64,000 nucleotides of DNA from an uncultured Pseudodesulfovibrio sp. (GCF_963664965.1 NZ_OY761823.1:1002001-1066000); one strand, 5' to 3'. Positions 47,078-57,374 are shown, counted from the first letter of the stretch. Numbers and translations: made by a program. The notes: generated by a model from the sequence alone, not told the origin.

Positions 47078-49138
47078 ATGACGTTCAAGGATTTGTCGCT
47101 CAAGTACAAGATAGGTGGAAGCATCTGTCTCGCTGTAACGATCATTCTGGTCGTGTACACGTTTGTCATCGTATCCAAGACACGGGAAATCTCGGTATAC
47201 GATGCAAAGCAGATCGCCATTGAAATGGCCAACCGTTATGGCAACGAAGTCAAAGGCAGCATGGAAAAGGCACTTGATGCCAGCTTGTCCACCGGTGCCG
47301 CTTTCGAAGCCATGATCAAGAACCGGGAAATCATCGACCGCAAGATCGTTGATGAGATCCAGCAGGCGGTCGTGCTTTCCGATGAAACATTTTATGGCAT
47401 CCAGTCCTGTTTCGAACCCAACGCCCTTGACGGCAGGGACGCGGAGTTCCATGCCACTGGCGATCCCATGTGGGAGCACATGGGCGGTGCCTATGGTAAC
47501 TACTGGTGGCGCGGAACAGGCGGTATGGAAGTCGTGAACCTCACCAAATACGATTATCCGAATACCCGTGAGTGGTACAAGGCTCCTCGCGACAAGAATG
47601 GCCCGAATCTGACCGAGCCGTATTACACCGAGGTTGCCAAGACCAACATGGCGACAATCGCTGTGCCTGTCAGGGAAAACGGCAAGTTCATCGGTATCGT
47701 TGGTATCGACTTCACGCTTGATGCATTCCAGGACATGGTCAAGGATATCAAGCCGATGGGAACCGGGCGTGCCTTTATTGTCTCGAACAAGGGCGTGCTC
47801 GTCGCTCATCCCGATTCAAATCTCATGAACAAGCCGGTTGCCGACGTGCTGTCTCCTGAGCTTTCCGGCGATATCACGAATGCCATTGAGAGAGGCGAGT
47901 CCTTTGTCGGGTTCATGGAGTCTCCCCGGACTGGTCTGACTGACCTTATCGTGTTTGAGCCGATCAAGATCCGCGGCACGGATACGCCGTGGTCCATCGG
48001 CATAGCCATTCCCTCGGCAACCATCTATGAGGTTGCTGATGAGTTCCTGTATCTCAGTGTCCTGCTGACCGTTCTCGCATTGGCGATTGTCATCGCGGTT
48101 GTTGTCCTCGTTGCCAGAGCCATCACCGGGCCGATGGTCAAGAGTGTGGAATTTGCCAAGGAGATCGCATCCGGCAATCTTTCGGCACAACTTGATATTC
48201 ATCAGAAGGATGAGGTCGGCGTCATGGCCTCGACCCTTGCGGAAATGGGAGCCAAGCTCAGGCAGGTTGTCGGTGATGTCCGCAACGTCACTGACAGCGT
48301 GGCCTCCGGAGCGACCCAGATCGCCTCGACTTCCCAGACGCTTTCACAGGGAAGCACTGAACAGGCCGCATCCATTGAGGAAGTGTCCTCAAGCATGGAA
48401 GAGATGGCCTCGAATATCAGCCAGAATGCGGAAAACGCGACTCAGACGCAGAGTCTGGCAAGCGGCGCCGCAGGTCAGGCCGAGGACGGTGGTTCCGCCG
48501 TTTCCGAAGCCGTGGCAGCCATGCGGGAGATCGCCGACAAGATCGGTATTATCGAGGAGATAGCCCGTCAGACCAACCTGCTCGCGCTCAATGCCGCCAT
48601 TGAGGCCGCTCGTGCCGGTGAACACGGCAAGGGATTTGCGGTTGTCGCCGCGGAAGTCCGCAAGTTGGCGGAACGTTCCGGTGTGGCCGCAGGCGAGATC
48701 AGCCAGTTGGCAGCCAGCAGCGTGGATGTGGCCGACCGCGCGGGCGAACTGCTCGGCAAGCTCGTTCCGGACATTCAGCGTACTGCCGATCTGGTGGAAG
48801 AAATCTCGTCTGCCAGTAACGAACAGAACGCCGGTGCCTCACAGATCAACAGCGCCATTCAGCAGCTCGACAGCGTCGTGCAGCAGAACGCTTCAGTCTC
48901 CGAGGAGATGTCGTCAACATCCGAAGAACTCTCCGGTCAGGCCGTGCAGCTTCAGGAGACTGTTTCCTTCTTCAATCTCGGCGACAGCGGTGGCGGTGGA
49001 TACCGCCAGACTGTGACTCAGGTCAGGAAGCCGGTGCAGGCATTGAATGCGGCTGCTCCTCAGACTGCGCCCAAGCCTGCTGCGGGTTCCGGTGTGGCCC
49101 TGAACATGGACGAAGACGGCGACTTCGAACGCTTCTAG
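47078..49138 (+). CDS. Methyl-accepting chemotaxis protein, dCache type, with CheR-tether tail
   Basis: 686 residues; GGGAGAG before the ATG. Helix 1 about 12-32, a double Cache domain (about 35-315: [63 protein letters not shown]), helix 2 about 322-345, HAMP, signalling domain ([20 protein letters not shown]). After the methylation helices a Pro/Ala-rich linker ends in DFERF, which fits the x-[HFYW]-x-x-[HFYW] pentapeptide that tethers CheR methyltransferase. dCache receptors often bind amino acids, but no ligand can be named. Confidence 0.95.
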   Translation: MTFKDLSLKYKIGGSICLAVTIILVVYTFVIVSKTREISVYDAKQIAIEMANRYGNEVKGSMEKALDASLSTGAAFEAMIKNREIIDRKIVDEIQQAVVLSDETFYGIQSCFEPNALDGRDAEFHATGDPMWEHMGGAYGNYWWRGTGGMEVVNLTKYDYPNTREWYKAPRDKNGPNLTEPYYTEVAKTNMATIAVPVRENGKFIGIVGIDFTLDAFQDMVKDIKPMGTGRAFIVSNKGVLVAHPDSNLMNKPVADVLSPELSGDITNAIERGESFVGFMESPRTGLTDLIVFEPIKIRGTDTPWSIGIAIPSATIYEVADEFLYLSVLLTVLALAIVIAVVVLVARAITGPMVKSVEFAKEIASGNLSAQLDIHQKDEVGVMASTLAEMGAKLRQVVGDVRNVTDSVASGATQIASTSQTLSQGSTEQAASIEEVSSSMEEMASNISQNAENATQTQSLASGAAGQAEDGGSAVSEAVAAMREIADKIGIIEEIARQTNLLALNAAIEAARAGEHGKGFAVVAAEVRKLAERSGVAAGEISQLAASSVDVADRAGELLGKLVPDIQRTADLVEEISSASNEQNAGASQINSAIQQLDSVVQQNASVSEEMSSTSEELSGQAVQLQETVSFFNLGDSGGGGYRQTVTQVRKPVQALNAAAPQTAPKPAAGSGVALNMDEDGDFERF

Positions 49139-49187
49139 AAAACAGGGGCGGTCCGATCTGGTCCGCTTCCTTTACAGTGCATAGCTG

Positions 49188-49226
49188 GAAGGGCGACTCC
49201 CAATGGGGGTTGCCCTTCTTTTTTTG
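49188..49226 (+). terminator. Rho-independent terminator after chemoreceptor gene
   Basis: A 14-bp stem with two G-U pairs and an AAT loop (49188-49201 with 49205-49218), then a T-run. Confidence 0.92.
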
Positions 49227-49344
49227 TTTTCCCCGGGAAAAACGGCTGACACCGTTTGCCATTCACGCATGATTTCGTGTAGCGTTGGCCGGTCTGACAG
49301 AACTGAATGATTCCGCCGGGTCAGGTGGAGACGGGAGAATTACC

Positions 49345-50208
49345 ATGAGCAAAGTTTTCGTGGCCGGAGCAACCGGCAATATTGGCACCGCGCTGTTGGA
49401 ACAGCTGCGTGATACAGACGCCGAAGTCGTGGCGGGTGTGCATGATCCCGACAAGATGAAGCCGTTTGCGGATTCCGGCGTCGAGGCTCGGCTTTTCGAT
49501 TACAAGGACCCGGATTCCATCAGCCGCGCCATGCAGGGGTGTGACCGGATGTTCTTTGCCCTACCTTTCACGGAAAAGATGGGCCACTACGGCCATCTTG
49601 TGGTGGAAGCGGCCAAGGCGTCGGGGATCGAATACATCGTCCGGTCTTCGGGATATGCTGCCTCGTCCGATGCCCACTGGCGTCTCGGACGCGAGCACGG
49701 CATGGTGGATCAGTTTGTCGAGGATTCCGGTATTCCGTTTACCGTGCTCCGGCCCAATACGTTCATGCAGTATTTTTCCTCCTCTCTGGCGGAAATGGTC
49801 AAGACCGGCGTGATAGCTCTTCCCGAAGAGGACGCGTGCGTCAGCTATATCGATGTCCGCGACATCGCTGCCTGTGCCGCAAGGCTGCTGCTCGACAATG
49901 AGGGGCATGTGGAGAATTTCTACGCCCTGACCGGCCCGGAAGGGCTGGGACTGGCTGAGGTGGCCGATACCATTACCGAAGCCGCCGGACGCGAGGTGAA
50001 GTACCTGCCTGTCCCGGAGGAGGAGTTCGTGGCCACCTTGCAGGATATGGGTATGGAACAGTGGAATATCAACATGCTTGTCAGCCTGTCCCGCGTGGTC
50101 AAGCTGGGCATGGCGGGCAACGTGACGCATGCCGTTTCGTATCTGACCGATACTCCGGCCCGTACCTTTGCCGATTTTGCGAAGGAGTACTCGGCTGTCT
50201 GGAAATAG
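49345..50208 (+). CDS. NmrA-like NAD(P)-binding protein
   Basis: 287 residues from the ATG at 49345 (GGAGA upstream; a longer frame opens at 49285). An atypical short-chain dehydrogenase of the NmrA/NAD(P)H-binding kind: VFVAGATGNIGTALLEQL is the Rossmann glycine motif, VLRPNTFMQYFSS and YIDVRDIAACAARLLLD are typical later blocks. Such proteins reduce quinones or act as redox-sensing regulators; the substrate is not known. It lies nine bases before the HD-GYP gene and is probably co-transcribed. Confidence 0.9.
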   Translation: MSKVFVAGATGNIGTALLEQLRDTDAEVVAGVHDPDKMKPFADSGVEARLFDYKDPDSISRAMQGCDRMFFALPFTEKMGHYGHLVVEAAKASGIEYIVRSSGYAASSDAHWRLGREHGMVDQFVEDSGIPFTVLRPNTFMQYFSSSLAEMVKTGVIALPEEDACVSYIDVRDIAACAARLLLDNEGHVENFYALTGPEGLGLAEVADTITEAAGREVKYLPVPEEEFVATLQDMGMEQWNINMLVSLSRVVKLGMAGNVTHAVSYLTDTPARTFADFAKEYSAVWK

Positions 50209-50217
50209 AGGTGAGGC

Positions 50218-50991
50218 ATGATGCAATCCGAAGGACGGGACAGGCTGCTGCGCGTCATCAAGGAGATCGCGGCAGGTAATTATTCCAACGAGATCATTGA
50301 GCTTACCGGCCCCGGCTATGACCCCGAAGTTCGGGAGCTTGCCGAGGCCGTGGGCATGATGATGGTCAAGATCGAGGCCAGGGAATTCCATCTGGAACAG
50401 CTCAACGAGCAGATCAGGAATGACACCCTGAACACCGTGACGGCGGTTGCCCATGCCCTTGGGGCGCGGGATACCTATACCGAAGGCCATGGCGAACGTG
50501 TCAGCATATATGCCGAGCGGCTGGCCCAAAGGATCGGGCTTGACGAGCATGAGGTGGAACGCATCCGTATTGCCGGAATGCTGCATGACATTGGAAAGAT
50601 CGGGTTCAGTGATCTCATTTTTTCCAACGAAGACACCGACATCAGCAAGGACATGCTGCTCGAGATTCGCAGCCATCCGCAGTGGGGGTATGACATTCTC
50701 AGGAACCTCACGTTTCTCGGACCGGCGCTGGAATATGTCTATGCCCATCATGAACGGCTGGACGGCAACGGGTATCCGCGAGGATTGTGCGAGGACCAGA
50801 TTCCGCTGGGCGCGCGCATCCTTGCCGTAGCCGACTGTTTCGACGCCATGACCACGGACCGCTCATATCAGAAAGGCAAGACGCCGCAGGAGGCCTTTGC
50901 CATTCTCGGAAAGATTGCCGGGAGTGCGCTGGACCCGGATATTGTGGATGCCTTCTTTGACGAGATCGAAGACAACGGCATGGCAGAATAG
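50218..50991 (+). CDS. HD-GYP c-di-GMP phosphodiesterase
   Basis: 257 residues. A short N-terminal helical region (about 1-65, LIKIEAREFHLEQLNEQIRN-like coiled coil, part of a HAMP-like linker) and an HD-GYP domain (about 70-245). The catalytic set is intact: GHGERVSIYAERLAQ, GMLHDIGKIGF (HD), HHERLDGNGYPRGL (GYP), ILAVADCFDAMTTDRSY. It should degrade c-di-GMP in the cytoplasm. No receiver or membrane domain is attached, so it may be controlled by a partner protein. Two adjacent ATGs (50218, 50221) are possible. Confidence 0.93.
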   Translation: MMQSEGRDRLLRVIKEIAAGNYSNEIIELTGPGYDPEVRELAEAVGMMMVKIEAREFHLEQLNEQIRNDTLNTVTAVAHALGARDTYTEGHGERVSIYAERLAQRIGLDEHEVERIRIAGMLHDIGKIGFSDLIFSNEDTDISKDMLLEIRSHPQWGYDILRNLTFLGPALEYVYAHHERLDGNGYPRGLCEDQIPLGARILAVADCFDAMTTDRSYQKGKTPQEAFAILGKIAGSALDPDIVDAFFDEIEDNGMAE

Positions 50992-51066
50992 CCGAACGGC
51001 AAGATCGTTCAAGACGCATGACGGGCATGTCCGCTAGCCTTCCTTGAAATCAACGGAGGCTTTCTC

Positions 51067-51453
51067 ATGAAAAATATCTTTACGGCTTTGAACACGGGTG
51101 TTGTGGCCAAGCATGATGCCGACATCCCGGCTTGTGACAGGGAATGGAATTCCCATCCGGTTTTTGAAGGTGTGGCGCTCAAGCATCTGGTGGTCGGTGC
51201 GGATACCGATGGCCGGTTCAGCGCCCACCTCGTCCGGCTTGAACCCGGTGCCGGGATCGGCGATCACGTACATGAATCGAACTGGGAGCTGCATGAAATC
51301 GCTTCCGGTTCCGGGCACTGCGTTCTTGACGGCAAGCGGATAGCCTATGAAGCGGGTGTCGCCGCTGTCATGCCGGAAGGCATGAACCATAGCGTGCAGG
51401 CAGGGGATGACGGATTGAACATTCTTGCAAAGTTTGTCCCTGCGCTTCTCTAG
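51067..51453 (+). CDS. Cupin-domain protein
   Basis: 128 residues, a single cupin barrel: GAGIGDHVHESNWELHEIAS is the metal-binding motif 1 (His, His, Glu) and PEGMNHSVQAGDD the motif 2 histidine. GGAGG lies before the ATG. Its function (metal-dependent binding or enzyme) is open. The AraC regulator gene begins nine bases further on, so the pair is one transcript and the cupin may be its target or helper. Confidence 0.9.
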   Translation: MKNIFTALNTGVVAKHDADIPACDREWNSHPVFEGVALKHLVVGADTDGRFSAHLVRLEPGAGIGDHVHESNWELHEIASGSGHCVLDGKRIAYEAGVAAVMPEGMNHSVQAGDDGLNILAKFVPALL

Positions 51454-51461
51454 TGGATGGC

Positions 51462-52283
51462 ATGAGCAACAATCAGACATTGTTCTTTTCCCGCATGGCG
51501 GGCCTCGAAGGGGTGACGCTCGTACGCTGTACGGGCAGCCCTCCTGTCGCGGCGCGCCATGCCCATCAGTCGCTCTGTATCGGAGTGGTCCTGTCCGGCG
51601 AACGGATTCTGTCCGTGGATGGCGGGGAGATCGTGGCCCGATCCGGTGATGTCATTGTCTTTCTTCCGGGGCAGGCCCATGTCTGCACTGATTCCGGGGA
51701 ATGCACCTATCTGATGTTCAGCATCCCGACGGCGTGGTTGGACGAAATCGGTCTTGCCGCGGAGAGCATGGTTGCCCGGTACGCCTGTCTGAGCAATCCG
51801 GACTTGTACGGGAAAATCGTGAATCTGGCAGAATTGGCAGACCTGAAATCTCCGGCCGTGGAGATGGAAGGAAGCCTCGTTGAGATTCTGGAGATGTTGG
51901 TTGCTCTTGACGGATTTGGAATATGCACGAATCGGGAGCAGGCGCTTTCCAGTCAGATCAGGACTGTGCGCCGGTATATCGAGAACCACGCCGACGAGGA
52001 AATTCGTTTGAAAACATTGGCCTGTCTGGCGGATATCAGCCCCTGGCGGCTGAACCGGCTTTTCTCCTCGCAGGTGGGCATGCCGCCGCATGAGTTCCAG
52101 AACATGGTGCGTGTCAACCGGGTCAAGGCCATGGTTTCAGATGGTGCCGAGCTGGCCGAAGCAGCTGTCGCCGCGGGGTATTCGGATCAAAGCCACATGA
52201 CCCGTTGTTTCAGGAAGGTAGTCGGTATGACGCCGGGAAAATATGCCGAAGGCATGCGGTCCTCGGAATCGCGAAAAATGTAA
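51462..52283 (+). CDS. AraC-family transcriptional regulator
   Basis: 273 residues from the ATG at 51462. The N-terminal part (about 1-150) is a cupin-like ligand domain (ARHAHQSLCIGVVLSGER, FLPGQAHVC), and the C-terminal part (about 170-270) holds the two helix-turn-helix motifs with IRLKTLACLADISPWRLNRL and AAGYSDQSHMTRCFRKVVGM. It probably regulates itself and the preceding cupin gene; the effector is unknown. An alternative GTG start lies three codons upstream. Confidence 0.94.
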   Translation: MSNNQTLFFSRMAGLEGVTLVRCTGSPPVAARHAHQSLCIGVVLSGERILSVDGGEIVARSGDVIVFLPGQAHVCTDSGECTYLMFSIPTAWLDEIGLAAESMVARYACLSNPDLYGKIVNLAELADLKSPAVEMEGSLVEILEMLVALDGFGICTNREQALSSQIRTVRRYIENHADEEIRLKTLACLADISPWRLNRLFSSQVGMPPHEFQNMVRVNRVKAMVSDGAELAEAAVAAGYSDQSHMTRCFRKVVGMTPGKYAEGMRSSESRKM

Positions 52284-52406
52284 AATCCGGTAAGCGGATT
52301 CACGGGCGTTCCGTCTATTCCTTTTTAGGTATTTCTCTTTTTGTCGGGGTCTGTTATGGATTGCGGGACTGGTGTTTTCAATCAGTCGTGAAACCATTCG
52401 AGTCCC

Positions 52407-54719
52407 ATGCAAAGACGCTTCGCCTATATTCTTCCTCTGGTTGTCGGACTGGCCTTGGCTGCAACGATTGCAGCCGGATTGTATGCCGATCAGGAACGGT
52501 ATCATCAGAAATCACGGCTTGGGGTTTTTTATAAACTGTCCACCATGCAGGGCGGTTTCGAGAATTCTCTCAACAACCGTCTGCATCTGGCAACCGCGCT
52601 CAAAACGTATGTCATGCTTGACCCGGAGATCGACCGGGCGACGTTTGCGTCTCTTGCCCGGGGGCTGGTCAGCGGCATGACCGGAATCCGGTTTATCGAA
52701 CTGGCAAGGAACAACATCATCAGCCATGTGTATCCGGACCGGGACGGGACCCGTCTGCCGGGGCGCGGGCTGGCTGTGGATTTTCCTTCCAATATCGGCG
52801 AATTGGCCGCTCGGGCCATGGCGACAAGGCGTCGCCAGATTGCGGCTCCATCCCCTGCCTTTGAAGGCGGTGAGACCATTGTCTCGGTCACTCCGATTTA
52901 CACGCAGGCCGATTCTTCGGGCGACAGGGGGTACTGGGGGCTTGTGATCATGCTGATCGATGCCCGGACATTGTACCGTGAGGCCGGGTTCGTGAACGGT
53001 TCTCCCGGGCTGGATGTCGCTTTGCGGATTCCCTCCTCCGATGTCCTTGGCGGGCAGACGCTTTACGGCAAGTCCAAGGTGTTTGAGCAGGACCCTGTCA
53101 TAATGAATGTTCCGATCCCGGACGGCTACTGGCAGCTTGCCGCCGTTCCTGCCGGTGGGTGGCAGGCTTCGCCCACCCGTCCCTATATCGTTTTCGGCGG
53201 CTCCATCGCCACGCTGGCTGTTACCGGACTGCTTGCCGCTGCCATTTTCCTGCTTTTGGGGCGTCTCAGGGAGCGTGAAAAATATCAATATCTTGTCCAG
53301 AATGCCAAGAGTATCATTTTGCGTATCGACATGGCCGGAAATATCACCTTCTGCAATGAACATGCTGAAGAATTCTATGGCTACGAACCGGGTGAGCTTA
53401 TCGGCAAGCCGCTTATCGGCACCTTGATTCCCGAGAAGAATCTCGAAGGCGAGTCCATGAAGCGGTATATTCACCGGCTGCTGAAAAATCCTTCGGCACA
53501 TCCGTTCAACGAGACCATGAACGTCTGCAAGAACGGTGAAGTGGTCTGGGTGGCATGGGCCCATGAATCCGTGAACGCCAAGGACGGCAGCATGGTTGAA
53601 CTGCTGAGCGTGGGCACGGACATCACTGATCGCAAGCTGATGGAGGAGGCCTTGCGGCAGAGCGAACGCCAATATCGTCTACTTGCCGAGAACGTGACCG
53701 ACGTCATCTGGGGACTGGATGCGGATTTGCGGTATACGTTTGTCAGCCCTTCGGATGAGACGCTGCGCGGATTCAAGCGGTATGACGTGCTTGGCCGTCC
53801 CATTGAGGATTTTCTCACGCCTGCGTCCTGTCGGCGGCTGACGAGCGAGGTCGAAGCCATGAAGGGACGGGTTGCCGACAGTCGAAGGCCGGTGTCCATG
53901 ACGCTGGATCTTGAATTCGTGAGTGCGGACGGGGCGTCCGTCTGGCTGGAGAACCGGGTCGGCCTGCTGCTCAACGATGACGGCGAAATTATTGGCGTCC
54001 AAGGAGTCGGGCGTGACATCACCGACCGGAAACTGGCCGAGGCCCTTCGTGAGGACGTGGAGCGAATGGCGCAGCACGATCTGAAAACACCCCTTGGTGC
54101 CGTGGTGGGGCTGCCCGGTGAGATTCGGCGGCTGGGCAAGCTCAGTCAGGCTCAGGAAAACATGCTCCTCACCATCGAAGATGCCGGTGAAGCCATGCTT
54201 CAGCTCATCAACCGTTCGCTTGATCTCTATAAAATGGAACGCGGCACGTACGTCCTTCGCAAGAAAAGTGTGGATGTCCTCGGGCTTCTTGAGTCCATCA
54301 AGGCGGAACTGCTTCCGATCATTCGGGAAAAGGGAATCAGCGTGGGCATTGAAGCGCGGGGCGTTGACCGTCGCTTCGTGTTCTGGGTCACCGTTGAAGA
54401 AGACCTTTTTCGTTCAATGCTTTCCAATCTGATATTGAATGCGCTTCAGGCCTCGCCCGAGGGCGGTTCGATATCGATTACTCTCGACGGTACGGACGAA
54501 AATGCCATTTCCATCTGCAACAAAGGCGAAGTGCCGTCGGAAATCAGGGAAATGTTTTTCGACAAGTATGTCAGTTCGAAATCTTCCGCCGGTTCCGGTC
54601 TCGGCACCTATTCGGCCCGGTTGATTGCCCGAACTCACGGCGGAGACGTCGTGGTGGACACGGATACGCCGGGGGAAACCTGCGTGAGCGTCATCCTGCC
54701 GCCGGAAACGGATGCCTAA
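52407..54719 (+). CDS. CHASE-PAS-PAS sensor histidine kinase
   Basis: 770 residues. Helix 1 about 5-27, a periplasmic CHASE-type domain (about 40-250; GMTGIRFIELARNN, GGETIVSVTPIYTQ), helix 2 about 265-288, two PAS domains (about 295-415 and 420-545), then a kinase core with the phospho-acceptor in MAQHDLKTPLGAVVG (His about 557) and an ATPase domain whose N-box is LSNLILNALQASPEGG and G-box SAGSGLGTYSARLIA. No receiver and no adjacent regulator: an orphan kinase. Ligand unknown. Confidence 0.93.
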   Translation: MQRRFAYILPLVVGLALAATIAAGLYADQERYHQKSRLGVFYKLSTMQGGFENSLNNRLHLATALKTYVMLDPEIDRATFASLARGLVSGMTGIRFIELARNNIISHVYPDRDGTRLPGRGLAVDFPSNIGELAARAMATRRRQIAAPSPAFEGGETIVSVTPIYTQADSSGDRGYWGLVIMLIDARTLYREAGFVNGSPGLDVALRIPSSDVLGGQTLYGKSKVFEQDPVIMNVPIPDGYWQLAAVPAGGWQASPTRPYIVFGGSIATLAVTGLLAAAIFLLLGRLREREKYQYLVQNAKSIILRIDMAGNITFCNEHAEEFYGYEPGELIGKPLIGTLIPEKNLEGESMKRYIHRLLKNPSAHPFNETMNVCKNGEVVWVAWAHESVNAKDGSMVELLSVGTDITDRKLMEEALRQSERQYRLLAENVTDVIWGLDADLRYTFVSPSDETLRGFKRYDVLGRPIEDFLTPASCRRLTSEVEAMKGRVADSRRPVSMTLDLEFVSADGASVWLENRVGLLLNDDGEIIGVQGVGRDITDRKLAEALREDVERMAQHDLKTPLGAVVGLPGEIRRLGKLSQAQENMLLTIEDAGEAMLQLINRSLDLYKMERGTYVLRKKSVDVLGLLESIKAELLPIIREKGISVGIEARGVDRRFVFWVTVEEDLFRSMLSNLILNALQASPEGGSISITLDGTDENAISICNKGEVPSEIREMFFDKYVSSKSSAGSGLGTYSARLIARTHGGDVVVDTDTPGETCVSVILPPETDA

Positions 54720-54757
54720 GCCGGAAAATCGGTATTATTGGGGGGCGCTGAAGGTGC

Positions 54758-55576
54758 CTACAGATTGAAGAAGGCGCGGGCGTTGTCTCCCGCCATCTGC
54801 CAGATGTCCGCTGCGGAGCGTCCTTTTATTTCGGCGATGCGACGGGCGGTGAAGGCCACGAGGGCCGGGTGATTGCGTTTGCCGCGCCACGGCTCCGGCG
54901 CAAGATAGGGGCAGTCGGTCTCGATCATGAACCTATCAAGAGGCACACGGGCGACTGCGGCCTGAAGGTCATCTGTCTTGCGGAACGTGACCGGGCCGGG
55001 AAACGAGATGTGCCAGCCGTTGTCGATGATTTCCTGCGCCAGTTCCATGCCTGCTCCGAAACAATGCCAGAGAAGGGGATAATCCCTGAATCCCTGTTCC
55101 ACGAGGGTGGCGACGGCGTCGTCGTTGGCGTCGCGTGAGTGGATGATGATCGGAAGGGAGAGTTCGCGGGCAAGCTCAAGCTGTCTGATGAACGCGTTTT
55201 TCTGGACATCGTGCGGCACGCGGTCCCAGTAGTAGTCCAGACCGATTTCACCTACTCCCTTGAGGCGCGGTTCGGCCTTGAAATGGGCCCGCATGCGGTC
55301 AAGCGCGTCGTCGGTCAGGGTGTCCGCATTGTTGGGATGCACGCCGAGCAGGAAGGATATCTCCGGGTGGCTGTCGAACATGCCCCGGTTCTTTTCAAAG
55401 GCGTCAGGCCCGAGAAAGACGTTGATGATGTGACTGATGCCGGAGGCCTTGGCCCGGGCAATGATTTCTTCCCGGTCGTCGTCAAAGTCGTCAAGGTCGA
55501 GATGGGCGTGGGAATCGACTCCAGCCAGAGGCAGTTCAAGCGATTCCGGCTCCGGGCGCGGTTTCTTTTTTCCCAT
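54758..55576 (-). CDS. TatD-family metal-dependent deoxyribonuclease
   Basis: 272 residues from the ATG at 55574-55576; a longer frame opens at 55747 but would run into the preceding gene. TatD motifs: GVDSHAHLDLDDFDDD (metal-binding HxH), GEIGLDYYWD, PIIIHSRDAN, LWHCFGAG and MIETDCPYLAPEPWRGKRN. These enzymes remove nucleotides from DNA ends and aid repair. A basic stretch (MGKKKPRPEPE) precedes the domain. It lies ten bases behind the glycosyltransferase gene, but the two functions have no obvious link. Confidence 0.93.
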   Translation of the reverse strand: MGKKKPRPEPESLELPLAGVDSHAHLDLDDFDDDREEIIARAKASGISHIINVFLGPDAFEKNRGMFDSHPEISFLLGVHPNNADTLTDDALDRMRAHFKAEPRLKGVGEIGLDYYWDRVPHDVQKNAFIRQLELARELSLPIIIHSRDANDDAVATLVEQGFRDYPLLWHCFGAGMELAQEIIDNGWHISFPGPVTFRKTDDLQAAVARVPLDRFMIETDCPYLAPEPWRGKRNHPALVAFTARRIAEIKGRSAADIWQMAGDNARAFFNL

Positions 55577-55586
55577 GTTCAGCGGC

Positions 55587-56573
55587 TCACAATGCGTCCC
55601 ACACGGCAAGGACCGATTTCCTCTGCTCTTCCGTGGAATATGCGTCTGCCGTGTCTTGCCCGGACTGGAGGATGGCGTCAAGAGCCATGTCTCCTTCCGT
55701 GAGCAGGGTGACGGCTTCTTCCAGACAGAGTGCGGCGTCGAGAACATCTCCGTCCGCGCACCAGAACCCGTTGCCTCCCCATGATACGGGGCGAAGCGGC
55801 CACCACGGGGTGAAGCGCGGGATGTCCTGTGCCTGACGCATGTAGTCCCAGCCGCCGAGTCCGGTGAATCCTACGGGCAGGCAGCCGCAGGCCATGGCTT
55901 CGAGCGGCGGCAGCGGGCAGCCTTCGGGGAAGCCGGTCATCAGGAAGATATGCGAGGAGCGCAGGGCCTTTGCCACGCCGAAGGCGTCCAGCCCGTCAAT
56001 GGGACGCCATCGGATGACATCCGTCCCGACTCTGTGTTCGAAAATCGATTTGATCTGTGCTGCCGCAGCCTTGTTCTTGCGCGGCATGTAGGCCACGGTG
56101 ATGGTGCCGGATTTTTTGTTCTCCGGCGCATGAAATATGGAGCGGTCGATGCCGGGGCGGATGACGGGCGCATCAAGGTGCGTGGCCTCCTTGATGAAGT
56201 GGGCCACCGGGTCGGACACGGCGAGAAATTCCACAGGGAGCTGGTTCCAGTTCACGCCCTCCGGGAGAGCGGAAAAAAGGTAGGCCCAGTTCTGCACATA
56301 GCTGAAGCAGCAGGCCTTGGCTTCCAGCCCCGGCGAAAGCGCGTTGGGCCAGCCTTCGGGAACGAGCCAGATGTCGCCGCTTGATATCGAAATGGCATTC
56401 CAGTCCACCACGGGAGCAGAGTCGGCAAGTCCCTCGGGACGCCAGCCGGATTTGTCACGCATGACGAGACAGGCTTCGTGTCCGCCTTGATGCAGGATGT
56501 CGGCCATTTGCCTCAGGACTGTGACGCCGCCTGTGGGCTTCTGGACTGGCGGCAGGAAAATGCATGTTTTCAT
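55587..56573 (-). CDS. Glycosyltransferase family 4-like protein
   Basis: 328 residues from the ATG at 56571-56573. The start MKTCIFLPPVQKPTGGVTVL is the N-terminal Rossmann domain with the GGV loop, and the C-terminal domain has FLMTGFPEGCPLPPLEAMAC, the E-x7-E motif of GT-B enzymes of family 4. Substrates cannot be predicted. No other cell-envelope genes are near. The ribosome-binding site is weak; the frame opens at 56609. Confidence 0.83.
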   Translation of the reverse strand: MKTCIFLPPVQKPTGGVTVLRQMADILHQGGHEACLVMRDKSGWRPEGLADSAPVVDWNAISISSGDIWLVPEGWPNALSPGLEAKACCFSYVQNWAYLFSALPEGVNWNQLPVEFLAVSDPVAHFIKEATHLDAPVIRPGIDRSIFHAPENKKSGTITVAYMPRKNKAAAAQIKSIFEHRVGTDVIRWRPIDGLDAFGVAKALRSSHIFLMTGFPEGCPLPPLEAMACGCLPVGFTGLGGWDYMRQAQDIPRFTPWWPLRPVSWGGNGFWCADGDVLDAALCLEEAVTLLTEGDMALDAILQSGQDTADAYSTEEQRKSVLAVWDAL

Positions 56574-56648
56574 ACCCAAGTAGAAACCACACTCACAGGT
56601 ATTTTGCAAGGGGGGGATATAATTATAACGCTTGGTTGGAGGTGGGAA

Positions 56649-57374
56649 TTACTCGCCTTTTCCGAGTGCCGCATGGTCAGCGAACCAGAGGGTCTTCCGT
56701 GCCGAGACGCGTGCGGCTGGATATCGTTCAACGGCTGTCGGGTCACTTCTGATTTCCGACACGATTCGGCGTTTGCTGTCCCCGATGACCATGAACAGGA
56801 CCGTGCGTGCGTTGTTCAGAATCGGCAGCGAGAAGGTCACGCGGTCCATTTGCGGGTTGGCTGGCGGATTGATGACCGCCGCTGTCATGGTGGTTGCCGA
56901 CAATGCTTCGGTTCCCGGAAAAAGGGATGCCGTATGCCCGTCGGTTCCGAGTCCAAGCAGCACGAAATCGAAACGCGGCATGCCTTGGTCGCCGAAGGTC
57001 TCGGTCAGGTCGCGCTCCAGTTCTTCGGCTGCCCTCTGTGCACCCAGTTCTCCCTTGATGCGTAGGATGTTTTTTTCGGGAATGGTGATTCGTGAAAGCA
57101 GCGTGTCATTGGCAAGGCGGTAGTTGCTGTGTTCGCTGTCAGGTGGAACGGCCCGCTCGTCGCTCCAGAATATCAGGGTCCGGTCCCATGGGATATCGCG
57201 GGAACATGCCGGTTGCGCCAGCTCTTCAAAGAGGTGTTTCGGTGTGGAACCGCCGGAAAGGGCTACCGTGAAAAGGCCTCGTTCTTCGACAGCCTTGCGG
57301 GCGGTCTTGATGAACAGTTCTGCTGTGGCCTGACTCAGGGCTTGCGCGTTTGAAAAGGCGTGAAAATCCCTCAT
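56649..57374 (-). CDS. pgl: 6-phosphogluconolactonase
   Basis: 241 residues of the DevB/Pgl type. It hydrolyses 6-phosphogluconolactone in the oxidative pentose phosphate pathway. Motifs: FTVALSGGSTPKHLFEEL, WSDERAVPPDSEHSNYRLAN and FDFVLLGLGTDGHTASLFPG. GGGAGGGAG before the ATG is a strong ribosome-binding site. Glucose-6-phosphate dehydrogenase is not in the window; pgi lies 3 kb away on the other strand. Confidence 0.95.
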   Translation of the reverse strand: MRDFHAFSNAQALSQATAELFIKTARKAVEERGLFTVALSGGSTPKHLFEELAQPACSRDIPWDRTLIFWSDERAVPPDSEHSNYRLANDTLLSRITIPEKNILRIKGELGAQRAAEELERDLTETFGDQGMPRFDFVLLGLGTDGHTASLFPGTEALSATTMTAAVINPPANPQMDRVTFSLPILNNARTVLFMVIGDSKRRIVSEIRSDPTAVERYPAARVSARKTLWFADHAALGKGE

